Source of the DNA: Saccharibacillus sp. JS10
GTDB taxonomy: Bacteria; Bacillota; Bacilli; Paenibacillales; Paenibacillaceae
Reading direction: 5' to 3'
Assembly (NCBI RefSeq): GCF_024436065.1
Contig: NZ_JANFNS010000003.1
Span: forward strand, 186,001-250,000
DNA: 64,000 nt
In this document: piece by piece, positions 26,113 to 35,479 of the stretch
Layout: the number at the start of each line of letters is the position of its first letter
Position numbering within the stretch: position 1 is the stretch's first letter
The notes under the pieces: model-generated
Databases searched by the model: none
Seen by the model: only the letters and a program-made list of their open reading frames with translations
Told to the model about the DNA's origin: nothing
Position numbers and translations under genes: made by a program

Positions 26113-27261
26113 ATGACTAAAAAAGCAATTCAATTTGGAGCCGGCAATATCGGTCGAGGTTTTATCGGAGCACTGCTTGTCGAAGCCGGATATGAACTCA
26201 CATTCGCCGACGTCAACGAAGCAATGATCAACGAACTGAACGAAAAACACGGCTACACCATCCATATTCTTGACCTCGACAAACGCGAAATTCCGGTACA
26301 AGGCGTATCCGGCGTACTGTCCAGCAGCCCGGAAATGTCGCAACATATCATCGAAGCCGACATCATCACAACCGCTGTAGGCCCGAACGTTTTGAAATTT
26401 ATCGCCGTTAACATCGCAACCGGTCTTGAAGAACGCGCCAAATCGGGCTCAGGCTTCCTCAACATCATTGCGTGCGAAAATATGGTCGGCGCAAGCGCCC
26501 ATCTCAAAGAACAAGTTTACAGCCATCTGTCCGACGAAGCGAAAGCTTATGCCGACGAGCATGTAGGTTTCCCTAACTGTTCGGTAGACCGTATCGTTCC
26601 TCCGTTCAAAGGAGACAATATGCTGGATGTAGGCGTGGAGTCGTTCTTCGAATGGATCGTGGAAGAACCTGCGTTCAAAGGCGGCGTCCCTACAATTGAA
26701 GGCATGAAGCTGACCGACACCTTGGTCGCTTACGTACAACGCAAACTGTACACGCTCAACACGGGTCATGCGATCACGGCTTACCTCGGCTATCTCAAAG
26801 GTCTGCCAACGGTCGATAAAGCGATCGAAGATGAATCGGTACGTTCGGTCGTACGCGGCGCGATGGAAGAAAGCGGAGCCGCACTTGTGAAAGAACACGG
26901 ATTCGATGCAGGCGAACATGCGAAATATATCGATAAAATCGAAAAACGTTTCCGTAACCCTTACCTCAATGACGATGTAAGCCGCGTAGGTCGCGAACCG
27001 CTGCGTAAACTCGGCGCGAACGATCGCTTGAGCGGCCCGGCACGTATGGCACTTCGCTTGGATCTGCCAATCGACAACCTGCTTACAGGGATCGCGGCAG
27101 CTCTCCATTACAACAACCCGGAAGATCCGCAATCGGTTGAACTGCAAGCTTCGATCGAAGAAAAAGGGCTGGAAGGCGCAATCGCGGACGCAACCGGATT
27201 CACCGAAGATAGCGGCGAAAACGCGAAGATCGCTGATGCTTATGAATCGTTGAAAAAGTAA
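26113..27261 (+). CDS. mtlD: Mannitol-1-phosphate 5-dehydrogenase
   Basis: This 382-aa NAD-dependent enzyme oxidises mannitol-1-phosphate, the product of MtlA, to fructose-6-phosphate. The N-terminal Rossmann motif FGAGNIGRGFIG (about 7-18) and the family signatures FPNCSVDRIVPP and LNTGHAITAYLGYLKG (with the catalytic Lys/His region) are present. Length matches the family (about 380). ATG 26113 is preceded by TGGAGG. It is separated from mtlA by two hairpins and has the structured leader at 26013-26093, so it is probably partly independent of mtlA transcription. Confidence 0.96.
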   Translation: MTKKAIQFGAGNIGRGFIGALLVEAGYELTFADVNEAMINELNEKHGYTIHILDLDKREIPVQGVSGVLSSSPEMSQHIIEADIITTAVGPNVLKFIAVNIATGLEERAKSGSGFLNIIACENMVGASAHLKEQVYSHLSDEAKAYADEHVGFPNCSVDRIVPPFKGDNMLDVGVESFFEWIVEEPAFKGGVPTIEGMKLTDTLVAYVQRKLYTLNTGHAITAYLGYLKGLPTVDKAIEDESVRSVVRGAMEESGAALVKEHGFDAGEHAKYIDKIEKRFRNPYLNDDVSRVGREPLRKLGANDRLSGPARMALRLDLPIDNLLTGIAAALHYNNPEDPQSVELQASIEEKGLEGAIADATGFTEDSGENAKIADAYESLKK

Positions 27262-27288
27262 ATCGCTAAACGATCGCAGCGAAATCAC

Positions 27289-27331
27289 AAAAAGGACGAA
27301 ACCGAAGATCATTCGGTCTCGTCCCTTTTTT
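27289..27331 (+). terminator. Terminator after mtlD
   Basis: A stem of about 17 bp with one mismatch (27289-27306 with 27312-27329) is followed by a T-run. Confidence 0.8.
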
Positions 27332-27341
27332 CATCTTAGAC

Positions 27342-28448
27342 TTATTCAAAACTCACATTAATCACGACCAATTCCGAACGCGTGCCGATTCGCATCGGCA
27401 AGCCCCAGAATCCGTAACCCGACGTTACGATCGAGTGCATCTGCTCTTTTTGCAAATAACCCCAATCGTTTTCGTAGATTCGGTTCGTAATGAAGTTAGC
27501 CGGGAAAATCTGTCCACGGTGCGTATGCCCCGACACTTCCAGATCGATTCCTGCTTTCGCTGCTAGATCAAGGTCATAAGGCTGATGATCCAGCAAAATA
27601 AGCGGCGACGACGGATCGACTTGAGTGACAAGATCTGCAACCGACTTTCGGCTTCCATCGGTACGGTCTTTGCGTCCGATCAACGTAACCGGTAGATCAT
27701 CGCTTACGACCTCGTCATAAAGCATGTGCATCCCGCTATCTTCAAGCGTACGAATCAACGTCGTGTCTCCGGCTTCCAGCAAATCGTGATTTCCTAAAGA
27801 CGCATACACTGGAGCTTCGATCCCCCGCAAGATCTCAGGGATCCCTTGCTTCACATACTGCACAATATCATCGTCAACCAGATCGCCCGGGAACAAGACT
27901 AAATCCGGCTTCTGCTCATTGACTAGCTTAACCAATCGCTTAGCGTGCGTAGGCCCCGACAATGAGCCAAAATGCAGATCGGCTGCCATAACGATTTTCA
28001 TCGATTTGCGCCCGTCTAATGACGGCTTATCGATCGCGACATCATAGGTTTTGATCACCGGGCTGTATGCGCTATACATTCCAAACGCACCTACGCCTAA
28101 TATCGCTACCGTAGCGACGATCGTTGCCCCGCGAGCCACCTTGCGCCGATCGATCCGAGTAAACAACCATAATAGCAATACGACAATATTCGTGAGTGGC
28201 AAAATCATAACCAGCAAATACCCCAGCATCATCCAAATTCCCGCTGCCCAGTGCGCCCACGCATATTCGCTAAAAACAAACCGAAGAATAATCGAAGTGG
28301 ATGCCAACACAGAGGACGCCGACAATACGACCAACCATCTTCTCCGAATATTCGGGTTAAAAGATTTGATCCCTTTCCATATATTCCAACTAAAATAGAA
28401 CATGAACCCGCCATAAATCAGCAAAGAAATCACGATGCGAATAAGCAA
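27342..28448 (-). CDS. Membrane-anchored metallophosphoesterase (YkoQ-like)
   Basis: This 368-aa protein has four N-terminal membrane helices (about 1-130) and a calcineurin-like phosphoesterase domain with all metal motifs: ADLHFG, GDLVDDD, GNHD, DHQP and GHTHRGQ. Related Bacillus proteins are YkoQ/YkuE. Some members hydrolyse lipid-linked phosphates, but the substrate here is not known. The start is TTG 28448, preceded by AGAGGAG. No ATG lies in a better position. It converges with mtlD. Confidence 0.88.
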   Translation of the reverse strand: MLIRIVISLLIYGGFMFYFSWNIWKGIKSFNPNIRRRWLVVLSASSVLASTSIILRFVFSEYAWAHWAAGIWMMLGYLLVMILPLTNIVVLLLWLFTRIDRRKVARGATIVATVAILGVGAFGMYSAYSPVIKTYDVAIDKPSLDGRKSMKIVMAADLHFGSLSGPTHAKRLVKLVNEQKPDLVLFPGDLVDDDIVQYVKQGIPEILRGIEAPVYASLGNHDLLEAGDTTLIRTLEDSGMHMLYDEVVSDDLPVTLIGRKDRTDGSRKSVADLVTQVDPSSPLILLDHQPYDLDLAAKAGIDLEVSGHTHRGQIFPANFITNRIYENDWGYLQKEQMHSIVTSGYGFWGLPMRIGTRSELVVINVSFE

Positions 28449-28586
28449 ACTTTCCGGCTCCTCTCAAATTTTCAGCCTCAAACTTCTTCTATTATACGAA
28501 GTCACCAAGCGTTAAGTCGAGCCGCGCTCGGAATCCCTCTACTCCTATTCCATCCACGGCATTATTCAAGCTCTAATCGCATCCAA

Positions 28587-28628
28587 AAAAGCTGCCCCAA
28601 CCTAACTTACAGGTTTGAGGGCAGCTTT
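28587..28628 (-). terminator. Terminator of the SsuD/CUT1 operon
   Basis: Read on the minus strand, an AAGCTGCC.../...GGCAGCTT stem (28611-28627 with 28588-28602) is followed by a six-T run just after the last permease gene. Confidence 0.8.
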
Positions 28629-28646
28629 GCTGATTAAACTTATCCG

Positions 28647-29462
28647 TTAACCTTTGATCGCACCCGCTGTCATCCCCGCAATAAAATACCGTTGCAGGAA
28701 TAAGAACAAGATGACCATAGGCACAGCCGACAACACGACTCCGGCGAGCAGCGTCGTATAATTCGTAACGTATTCGCCGCGGAATTGCATCAATGCCAGC
28801 GGCAACGTAAGTTTCGAATTGCCGTTAATCAAGAGCAGCGGCATGAGCAGATCGTTCCACGACATGACGAACAAGAACGTCGCGCAAGCCGATAATGCCG
28901 GAGCCGACAATGGAATGGCGATACTGGCATACAGCCGCCATTCGCTTGCCCCGTCGATACTTCCGGCTTCCAGCACTTCGCGGCTAAGCGAACGCATAAA
29001 GCCTGTCAGCATGAATACGGTCAGCGGTAAGAACAACGCCGCCGATACCACCACAAGCGCAAACAGATTGTCCGACCAGCCGAGCTTGCGAACGAGCGAA
29101 TACAGCGGAAGCATATTCACTTGCGTCGGGACAATTAGTCCTGCGGCATAAAGCGCGAAGAACAAAGCGCCGATCCGACCGCCGAAGCGGACAATCGCAT
29201 ACGCGATCAAGCTTCCGAGCAGCAGATCAAGCGCAACCGTACCTAGCGTCACCATAGCGCTATTGCCGAAATATTTAAGCATCGGCTGCTGATCGAACAG
29301 GGACGTGAAGTTTTCAAGCGTCAGCGGATTCGGAAAGCCGAGCGGATCGGCGAAGAAAGCCGTCGTCGGCTTAAAAGCCGAAGTCAAGACGAAATAGAGC
29401 GGCGCGGCAATGATTGCCGCATAGAGCAGTACGATCAGTCGCCCTAGCCATTTGAATGCCAT
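28647..29462 (-). CDS. CUT1 ABC sugar-type permease, MalG-like
   Basis: This 271-aa permease has six membrane helices and the MalG-type EAA loop EAGSIDGASEWRLYASIAIPLSAP. It ends with the typical AGMTAGAIKG. It is preceded by AGGGGAAG, 21 nt after the partner permease. CUT1 systems import oligosaccharides and related molecules and usually borrow a shared ATPase (MsmX/UgpC). No ATPase gene is present in this operon. Confidence 0.94.
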   Translation of the reverse strand: MAFKWLGRLIVLLYAAIIAAPLYFVLTSAFKPTTAFFADPLGFPNPLTLENFTSLFDQQPMLKYFGNSAMVTLGTVALDLLLGSLIAYAIVRFGGRIGALFFALYAAGLIVPTQVNMLPLYSLVRKLGWSDNLFALVVVSAALFLPLTVFMLTGFMRSLSREVLEAGSIDGASEWRLYASIAIPLSAPALSACATFLFVMSWNDLLMPLLLINGNSKLTLPLALMQFRGEYVTNYTTLLAGVVLSAVPMVILFLFLQRYFIAGMTAGAIKG

Positions 29463-29483
29463 AACTGGTTCTTCCCCTTTCCG

Positions 29484-30368
29484 CTAGGCTGCCCGGTCCG
29501 TGCGCAGCGCTTTGAATTGCAAATAAGTAAGTACCGCCAGAACGACAAGGAAAATCATCGATCCCGCCGAAGCGAGCCCGAATTGATAATTGCCGAACGC
29601 CGTATGATAAATATACGTCGATAAAATTTCAGTCGCGTTATTCGGCCCGCCGTCCGTCATCACGAAGATCAGATCGAACGCCTTGAACGATTGAATCGTC
29701 GTATACGCGATGACAATCGCCGAAGCCGGCGCAAGCAGCGGCCATGTAATATGCCGGAACAACTGCATCCGACTGCCGCCGTCGATCCGCGCGGACTCGT
29801 ACAGTTCGCTTGGGATCGCCTGCAAGCCGGCGATAAAGACGATCATCATCTGACCGGCGTGCGCCCAGACTTGTACGGCTGCTATCGCATACAAGGCGAT
29901 ATGACGATCGCCGATCCAGTTCTGCGTCAAGCTGTCCAGCCCAACGCCGCGCAGACCGAGATTCAGCATCCCAATCGTCGGATCGTAGACGAAAGACCAG
30001 ATCAGACCGACCGATACCGACGACAAGATCGCCGGTAAGAAAAAGAGCGCGCGTAGGAAGACGCGCGTTTTCGTATTTCGCGATAACAGCATCGCCAGCA
30101 CCAACGATACGATCGTTTGGACAATGACGACGCTGAGCATAAACTTCACGTTATTCAGCAGGGTTTTGCGAAATACAAGACTTTCGAAACTGTCTTTGTA
30201 ATTGTCCAGACCGATCATCCGGTACGAATCGGATACGCCGTCCCAATCCGTAAACGAATAAAACAATCCCGACAATGTCGGATACGCAAAAAGAAACAGA
30301 TACAGCAGCGTGCCCGGCAGGAGGAACAGCCACAGGGCACGCTTATGCTTCAACCTTTTGATATTCAT
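29484..30368 (-). CDS. CUT1 ABC sugar-type permease, MalF-like
   Basis: This 294-aa permease starts with the KHKRALWLFLLPGTLLYLFLF segment common to CUT1 MalF-like proteins and has six helices with the EAA loop ESARIDGGSRMQLFRHITWPLLAP. Its ATG is 7 nt after the binding-protein stop. There is no strong ribosome site, so translation probably depends on coupling. It partners with the MalG-like subunit downstream. Confidence 0.94.
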   Translation of the reverse strand: MNIKRLKHKRALWLFLLPGTLLYLFLFAYPTLSGLFYSFTDWDGVSDSYRMIGLDNYKDSFESLVFRKTLLNNVKFMLSVVIVQTIVSLVLAMLLSRNTKTRVFLRALFFLPAILSSVSVGLIWSFVYDPTIGMLNLGLRGVGLDSLTQNWIGDRHIALYAIAAVQVWAHAGQMMIVFIAGLQAIPSELYESARIDGGSRMQLFRHITWPLLAPASAIVIAYTTIQSFKAFDLIFVMTDGGPNNATEILSTYIYHTAFGNYQFGLASAGSMIFLVVLAVLTYLQFKALRTDRAA

Positions 30369-30375
30369 AGGCAGA

Positions 30376-31641
30376 TTAGGACTTGCTCAGATTTTGATCG
30401 ATAACCGCTTGAGCTTCTTGCGCCGCTTCCTCCGGCGTAGAACCGCCTAACACAGCTTGGATCGAGTTAGTTACAGCTTTTTGGTTATCGCCGTTTTTGA
30501 TCGTGAAGCGAGGTTGGAACAGTGTCTTTTTGCTTGTCCAATCTTCAGCGACTTTCAGTTCCGGGCTGTCGTAAGTCACGCCGTCTACCGTTACGTTTTG
30601 CCCCGTTGCATTGGCGTATTCGCTTGCGACGTCCTTCTGGCTCAAATATTCCAAGAACTTTTTCGCTTCTTCGGGATGTTTCGATTTGCTGTTCACTGCC
30701 AGCATGAAGGTACTGGTATGGACGCCTTCATATTTCGCTTGATCCGCGCTTACCGTGATCGGAGCCAGCAATCCTTGTTCCAACTCTGGATTTTGCGCCG
30801 CGTTTTGCGCCAATTGGTACGAACCGCTTGCGAGCATCCCGGCTTTTTCTTGGATAAACAAAGCTCCGGCTGCGGCATCTTTTGTACCGAGTGCATCAGG
30901 TTGGAAATACCCTTTGTCATTTAGCTCTTTGATTTGCGTCAGCGTTTTAACCCAGAATTCATCGGTCAGTTTGGCTTCGCCCGCTTCGACTTTTTCAAAA
31001 ATATCGTCGCTTGGTTCATTGTTCATGACCATCGTGTTCATAAATTGACCCGGACCGATATCCGCACCGGCAAAAGCAATCGGGATAATGCCGTTATCTT
31101 TCAACTTTTGGCAAAGGGCGAGAAAGCCTTCCCAATCTTTTGGCGGCGTCAAGCCGTATTTTTCGAATAATTTTACGTTATAGATCGGATCGTTATAGAC
31201 CAGTTGATACGGAACAGCTAACTGTTTGCCGTCTTTTTGACCGGTTGCGATTAGCTCGCTATTGAAGTTTTTGAGGAACGATGCACCGCTCAGATCAGTG
31301 AACGCGCCGGCTTTGGACAACGCATCGAATTGCGCACCCGGGAACGAAGCGAACACATCGCCGACCGAACCGTCGGACAATTTCGCTTGCGCGGTCGATT
31401 GGTACTGATCGGACGGCAGCGTCTGCATTTCGACTTTGATCGTTGGATTCGCCGCTTCGAATTTGTCGATAATGGTATCTAGCGTTTTGACGTCTTCTCC
31501 GCGCCAATGCAGGAAGTTGATCGTAACGTCGCCGCCCGAAGCGGACGAACCTCCGCCTCCGCATGCGGAAAGCACCGCCGTCAGGGCAAGCGCCCCCGAT
31601 GCCAATAAGTAACGAAGTTTTTTGCCGGATGTTCTCGTCAT
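30376..31641 (-). CDS. Extracellular solute-binding lipoprotein, CUT1 type
   Basis: This 421-aa lipoprotein has the lipobox LSACGG (Cys about residue 27) and the family 1 solute-binding fold (NFLHWRGEDVKTLDTIIDKFEAANP, ...WEGFLALCQKLKDNGIIPIAFAG, ...KAGMLASGSYQLAQ). ATG 31641 is chosen: AAGGAGG lies 8 nt upstream, and the codon overlaps the stop of the monooxygenase gene (ATGA). The ligand is not known, but coupling to an SsuD-type desulfonating enzyme suggests a sulfonated or sugar-like compound. Confidence 0.93.
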   Translation of the reverse strand: MTRTSGKKLRYLLASGALALTAVLSACGGGGSSASGGDVTINFLHWRGEDVKTLDTIIDKFEAANPTIKVEMQTLPSDQYQSTAQAKLSDGSVGDVFASFPGAQFDALSKAGAFTDLSGASFLKNFNSELIATGQKDGKQLAVPYQLVYNDPIYNVKLFEKYGLTPPKDWEGFLALCQKLKDNGIIPIAFAGADIGPGQFMNTMVMNNEPSDDIFEKVEAGEAKLTDEFWVKTLTQIKELNDKGYFQPDALGTKDAAAGALFIQEKAGMLASGSYQLAQNAAQNPELEQGLLAPITVSADQAKYEGVHTSTFMLAVNSKSKHPEEAKKFLEYLSQKDVASEYANATGQNVTVDGVTYDSPELKVAEDWTSKKTLFQPRFTIKNGDNQKAVTNSIQAVLGGSTPEEAAQEAQAVIDQNLSKS

Positions 31642-32840
31642 CGTACAACCTCCTTTTGAATGTTTGCCCATTTTTGCTGGAATAGCGGCAGTGCTTCACG
31701 TCCGAAAATTTCGGCTTCTTCCAAATGCGGATAGCCGGACAAGATGAATGTGGAGACGCCGAGTTCTGCGTATTCGATCAATCGCTGCGACACTTGGTCG
31801 GCAGTACCGACGATCAGAATCGCGCCGCCGGAGCGCACAACCGATAATCCCGTCCACAGATTGGGACCGACTACGAATTTTTCGGCTTTCGATTTCTCGC
31901 GCAGTTCGTTCTGACGGCGTTGATTGGTCGCGTCTGTCGCGGCGAATTCTTTTTCCGCACGTTCGATCGCTTCCGGCGACACTTGGCTGATGATTTCCCA
32001 AGCCGCTGTCCAAGCTTCTTCTTCGGTATCTCGAACCAACACTTGCGCGCGCAGGCCGTAGTTAAGCTCGCGCGGTTGCCGGGTTTCTTGCTCATACGCT
32101 TGGCGCAACTGTTCGATTTCTTGAATTTGCTCTTCGATCCAAGCATGAGGTTCGCCCCACATCAAGAAGGTATCGGCGTGCTTGATCGCGACTTTTTTCG
32201 CTGCTTCCGAACTGCCGCCCAAATAAAACGGAGGATGCGGATTTTGCAAGGTGAGCGGCGAACTCGATACCCGGTCAAACGTATAATGTTTGCCTTTGAA
32301 CGGCTTCGCTGGTTCTGCTGCTTGCTCCGAACCTCCAGCGGACGCTACGAACTCCGAAGCTTGCGGTTTGTTTCCATTCGCCCACGTTTTTTTGATGACT
32401 TCCAAATATTCATCGGCACGTTCATAACGCTCGTCATGGGAATGTGCCAGAGGATCGCCTAATTCTTCGAGATCTTGCACAGAGCTTCCGGTTACGACGT
32501 TAATCATCGCTCTGCCGCCTGATAGTTGGTCGAGCGCCGCGCCCATACGAGCGGACAACACAGGAGCAGACAGACCCGGACGCACCGCTACGAGCGGACG
32601 CAATTTCGTCGTACGACCCATGACTGCCGAGCCGACGACCCAAGCATCCAAGCACGCGCCGCCTGTCGGAATCAATACGAATTCAAATCCGGCGCTCTCC
32701 GCCGCTTGCGCTACTTCTGTCAAATATTCGAGCGTCGCCGGACGTTCCGGTTCTACGCCAACATGACTGCCGTCTCCCGCAGTCGGTAAAAACCAGCCGA
32801 ATTCGATTTTACGCGTATTTCCTTTATGTGCTGCCATCAT
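31638..32840 (-). CDS. FMNH2-dependent monooxygenase, SsuD (alkanesulfonate) family
   Basis: This 400-aa luciferase-like (LLM) enzyme belongs to the group that cleaves C-S bonds of sulfonates with FMNH2 and O2. It shares with SsuD the segments GWFLPTAGDG, VLIPTGGACLDAW (the conserved Cys), GGRAMINVVTGS, PNLWTGLSVVRSGG and SGYPHLEE. In GLRAQVLVR the Arg is kept, but the usual His two residues on is Gln. An insertion rich in Ala/Glu (about 155-175) is extra. It is the first gene of an operon with a sugar-type importer. No flavin reductase gene is adjacent. ATG 32840 is preceded by AAAGGAAG. Confidence 0.9.
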   Translation of the reverse strand: MMAAHKGNTRKIEFGWFLPTAGDGSHVGVEPERPATLEYLTEVAQAAESAGFEFVLIPTGGACLDAWVVGSAVMGRTTKLRPLVAVRPGLSAPVLSARMGAALDQLSGGRAMINVVTGSSVQDLEELGDPLAHSHDERYERADEYLEVIKKTWANGNKPQASEFVASAGGSEQAAEPAKPFKGKHYTFDRVSSSPLTLQNPHPPFYLGGSSEAAKKVAIKHADTFLMWGEPHAWIEEQIQEIEQLRQAYEQETRQPRELNYGLRAQVLVRDTEEEAWTAAWEIISQVSPEAIERAEKEFAATDATNQRRQNELREKSKAEKFVVGPNLWTGLSVVRSGGAILIVGTADQVSQRLIEYAELGVSTFILSGYPHLEEAEIFGREALPLFQQKWANIQKEVVR

Positions 32841-33026
32841 TGACCGCTTCCTTTCGGGTAGGTGCTATTTCGAATAAATTAAATTTAAAATATATTATCC
32901 CTACTAAACAAGTTGGATTAGTTTTGTTAGAATAATAACAAGCGTTTTAGGAATAGTAAATGTCATTTCGCCGTTCGATGTTTTTGTCATTTTGTATGCA
33001 CCGACTTTTAGAAAGGAGCGCCGTAA

Positions 33027-33902
33027 ATGTCGATTGATACCGATTACACCAAAGAAGATCACCACGAGCATCTGCGTGTCCACTTTTTTACACCGTCTAC
33101 TTACGAGAAATCCAGCCCGGCTTGGCCGATCCGTCTCGGTTCGAATTTAGCAAAATCGAATTATCATATCGGGCCGCGCACGACCGCTTATTACTATCTG
33201 CTTATTGTCCTTGAAGGACGCGGCACTTTTATCCAGAACGGTCAGCAATACGATCTTACCGAAGGGGATTTATACTGCCTGTTCCCGCAAGTAACGCATG
33301 AATATTGGACAGACCCAGAGGCTCCTCTTCATAAAATGTTTTTGGCTTTCGATGGCAAAATGGCGCTTGAACTACTCAAACGGATCGGACTGACGCCGCA
33401 GCGCCCGCATCTTTCTTCTATTGATATCCGGGAAGCCGTAGCCGTGATACGTTCGTTTTTGGAAAAAACATCTGCCGATTCTGCGGAAACGTCCGATCTC
33501 ATCCGCTTGGCTGATTTTTATCGTATTTTCGCGGCGCTGGAGCGTCAGACCTTGCCCGAAAATGTACAGGAGCGAAGTGGTTCCTGGCTTCAGCGCGGGC
33601 TTGATTATATGGAAATTCATTATGCGGACGGGATTACGATTGAAGAAGTCGCTCGGCACGCCGGGGTTGGACGCACGCATTTTAGCAAAAAATTTCATGA
33701 ACGTTACGGGCATACCCCGGTCAGCCATATGCAGCAATTGAAGTTGGAAGAAGCTCGGATGCTACTGGAGCAGACGTCCTATTCGCTATCGGAAATCGCC
33801 CATTCTGTCGGGTATCCCGATCTTTTTTCTTTTTCCAAAGCGTTCAAAAAACATACGGGATTACCGCCCAAGCAATACCGACAGCAGCATCGAATCCTGT
33901 AA
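33027..33902 (+). CDS. AraC-family transcriptional regulator
   Basis: This 291-aa regulator has an N-terminal cupin sensor (about 30-100; LEGRGTFIQNGQQYDLTEGDLYCLFP) and two C-terminal helix-turn-helix motifs (ITIEEVARHAGVGRTHFSKKFHERYG and YSLSEIAHSVGYPDLFSFSKAFKKHTG). It diverges from the SsuD/CUT1 operon across a 186-bp intergenic region, the classical arrangement for a substrate-responsive activator of that operon. ATG 33027 follows AAAGGAG. The effector is probably the imported compound. Confidence 0.92.
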   Translation: MSIDTDYTKEDHHEHLRVHFFTPSTYEKSSPAWPIRLGSNLAKSNYHIGPRTTAYYYLLIVLEGRGTFIQNGQQYDLTEGDLYCLFPQVTHEYWTDPEAPLHKMFLAFDGKMALELLKRIGLTPQRPHLSSIDIREAVAVIRSFLEKTSADSAETSDLIRLADFYRIFAALERQTLPENVQERSGSWLQRGLDYMEIHYADGITIEEVARHAGVGRTHFSKKFHERYGHTPVSHMQQLKLEEARMLLEQTSYSLSEIAHSVGYPDLFSFSKAFKKHTGLPPKQYRQQHRIL

Positions 33903-34263
33903 AGCGGAGGTATGCGTTGCTTGTCTTTTTTGGAGCAGGGTAATAATAAGTAAGAAACGCCCCTAGCCTTCTATAGGCTCGCACCCTTTCGATACAGCTT
34001 AAAAAGGATGGGCTGAGCGGACAAAACGGAGGAATACGACGGATTATGGAGGGATTCCGGTAAAAACCTTTTAAAATCTACGATCGATTCCGAAAAAAGC
34101 CGTTTTTTTCGTGTTTTTCTTGTGTTTTTGCGCAAAAGTTTGTATAATCCTTCTTGTTGATTTTTTAACCGCAGTTCATTTTAGGATGTAAAATTGACGT
34201 TAACTTAACGTAAATGCTGTGTAAAAACTTATCTTTTTAAACGGACTAAGGGGGGACTTGATT
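33903..34263. other. Intergenic region upstream of the carboxyspermidine operon
   Basis: No gene or known RNA is visible. A weak hairpin with T-run (around 34092-34112) may end the AraC transcript. The palindrome ACGTTAACTTAACGT (34197-34211) is a candidate operator for the downstream operon. Confidence 0.5.
34197..34211. promoter_or_regulatory. Palindromic candidate operator ACGTTAACTTAACGT
   Basis: This is a perfect 7-bp inverted repeat with a one-base centre, overlapping a TTGACG hexamer (34194-34199), 53 nt before the start of the polyamine operon. The binding protein is unknown. Confidence 0.5.
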
Positions 34264-35463
34264 TTGGGAAAAGCATTGATTATCGGTGCCGGTGGCGTAG
34301 CTAGCGTTGTCGTGCACAAGTGTGTCCAGAATCCGGACGTATTTGAGGAAATTTGTATCGCGAGTCGCACGTTGTCGAAATGTGAAGCTTTGAAAACGAA
34401 ATTGGACGGAGGACGTACGAAGATTTCGGTCGCACAAGTCGACGCAGACCGCACCGAAGAAGTCGTGGAGCTGATCAAAAGCTTCGGACCTGACATCGTA
34501 ATCAACGTGGCGCTCCCTTATCAGGATCTGACCATTATGGATGCGTGCTTGGAAACCGGCGTTCACTACTTGGATACTGCCAACTACGAGCCGCTCGACA
34601 ATCCGAAATTCGAATATAAATGGCAGTGGGCGTACCGCGAGAAGTTCGAGAAAGCAGGTCTTACCGCAGTTCTGGGTAGCGGCTTCGATCCGGGCGTAAC
34701 CGGCGTATTCAGCGCGTATGCACTGAAACACTACTTCGACGAGATCCACCAAATCGATATCGTGGATGCCAATGCAGGCGATCACGGTTATCCTTTTGCA
34801 ACCAACTTCAACCCAGAGATCAATATCCGTGAAATCACGGCAAAAGGTCGTTATTGGGAAAAAGGCGAATGGATCGAGACTCCGCCTCTTTCGGAGAAAA
34901 AAGTCTACGACCTGCCAGAGATCGGTCCGAAAGATATCTACCTTCTGTATCATGAAGAGTTAGAGTCTCTCGCTCAAAATATGCCGGGACTGCAAAAAAT
35001 CCGTTTCTGGATGACGTTCTCGCAAAACTACCTGAACCACCTGAAAGTATTGGAAAACGTGGGCATGACTTCGATCGAGCCAATCGACTTCGAAGGTCAA
35101 AAAATCGCTCCGCTTCAATTCTTGAAAGCTGTTCTGCCGGACCCTGCATCGCTCGGACCGCGCACGAAAGGCAAAACGAATATCGGCTGTATTTTCCAGG
35201 GTACGAAAAACGGCGAAGCGAAAACGTACTACGTCTACAACGTATGCGATCACGAAGAATGTTACCGTGAGGTAGGTTCGCAAGCGATCTCTTACACAAC
35301 GGGCGTTCCAGCGATGATCGGTGCCATGATGGTACTGAAAGGTCTGTGGAAAAAACCGGGCGTATACAACGTAGAAGAATTCGATCCGGATCCATTCATG
35401 GAAGAGTTGAACAAGCAAGGTCTGCCGTGGGTAGAGGATTTCTCGCCGACGCTGCTGGACTAA
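34264..35463 (+). CDS. Carboxynorspermidine/carboxyspermidine dehydrogenase
   Basis: This 399-aa saccharopine-dehydrogenase-fold enzyme condenses aspartate semialdehyde with putrescine (or diaminopropane) and reduces the imine with NADPH to carboxy(nor)spermidine. It has the Rossmann motif LIIGAGGVASVVVHKC, DTANYEP, the LGSGFDPGVTGVFSAYA segment and the YNVCDHEECYREVGSQAISYTTGVPA signature typical of this subfamily. TTG 34264 is chosen because AAGGGGGG lies 8 nt before it; the TTG at 34258 is too close. It is followed after 16 nt by the matching decarboxylase, which makes the assignment strong. Confidence 0.93.
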   Translation: MGKALIIGAGGVASVVVHKCVQNPDVFEEICIASRTLSKCEALKTKLDGGRTKISVAQVDADRTEEVVELIKSFGPDIVINVALPYQDLTIMDACLETGVHYLDTANYEPLDNPKFEYKWQWAYREKFEKAGLTAVLGSGFDPGVTGVFSAYALKHYFDEIHQIDIVDANAGDHGYPFATNFNPEINIREITAKGRYWEKGEWIETPPLSEKKVYDLPEIGPKDIYLLYHEELESLAQNMPGLQKIRFWMTFSQNYLNHLKVLENVGMTSIEPIDFEGQKIAPLQFLKAVLPDPASLGPRTKGKTNIGCIFQGTKNGEAKTYYVYNVCDHEECYREVGSQAISYTTGVPAMIGAMMVLKGLWKKPGVYNVEEFDPDPFMEELNKQGLPWVEDFSPTLLD

Positions 35464-35479
35464 GGCGTAGGAGGACATC

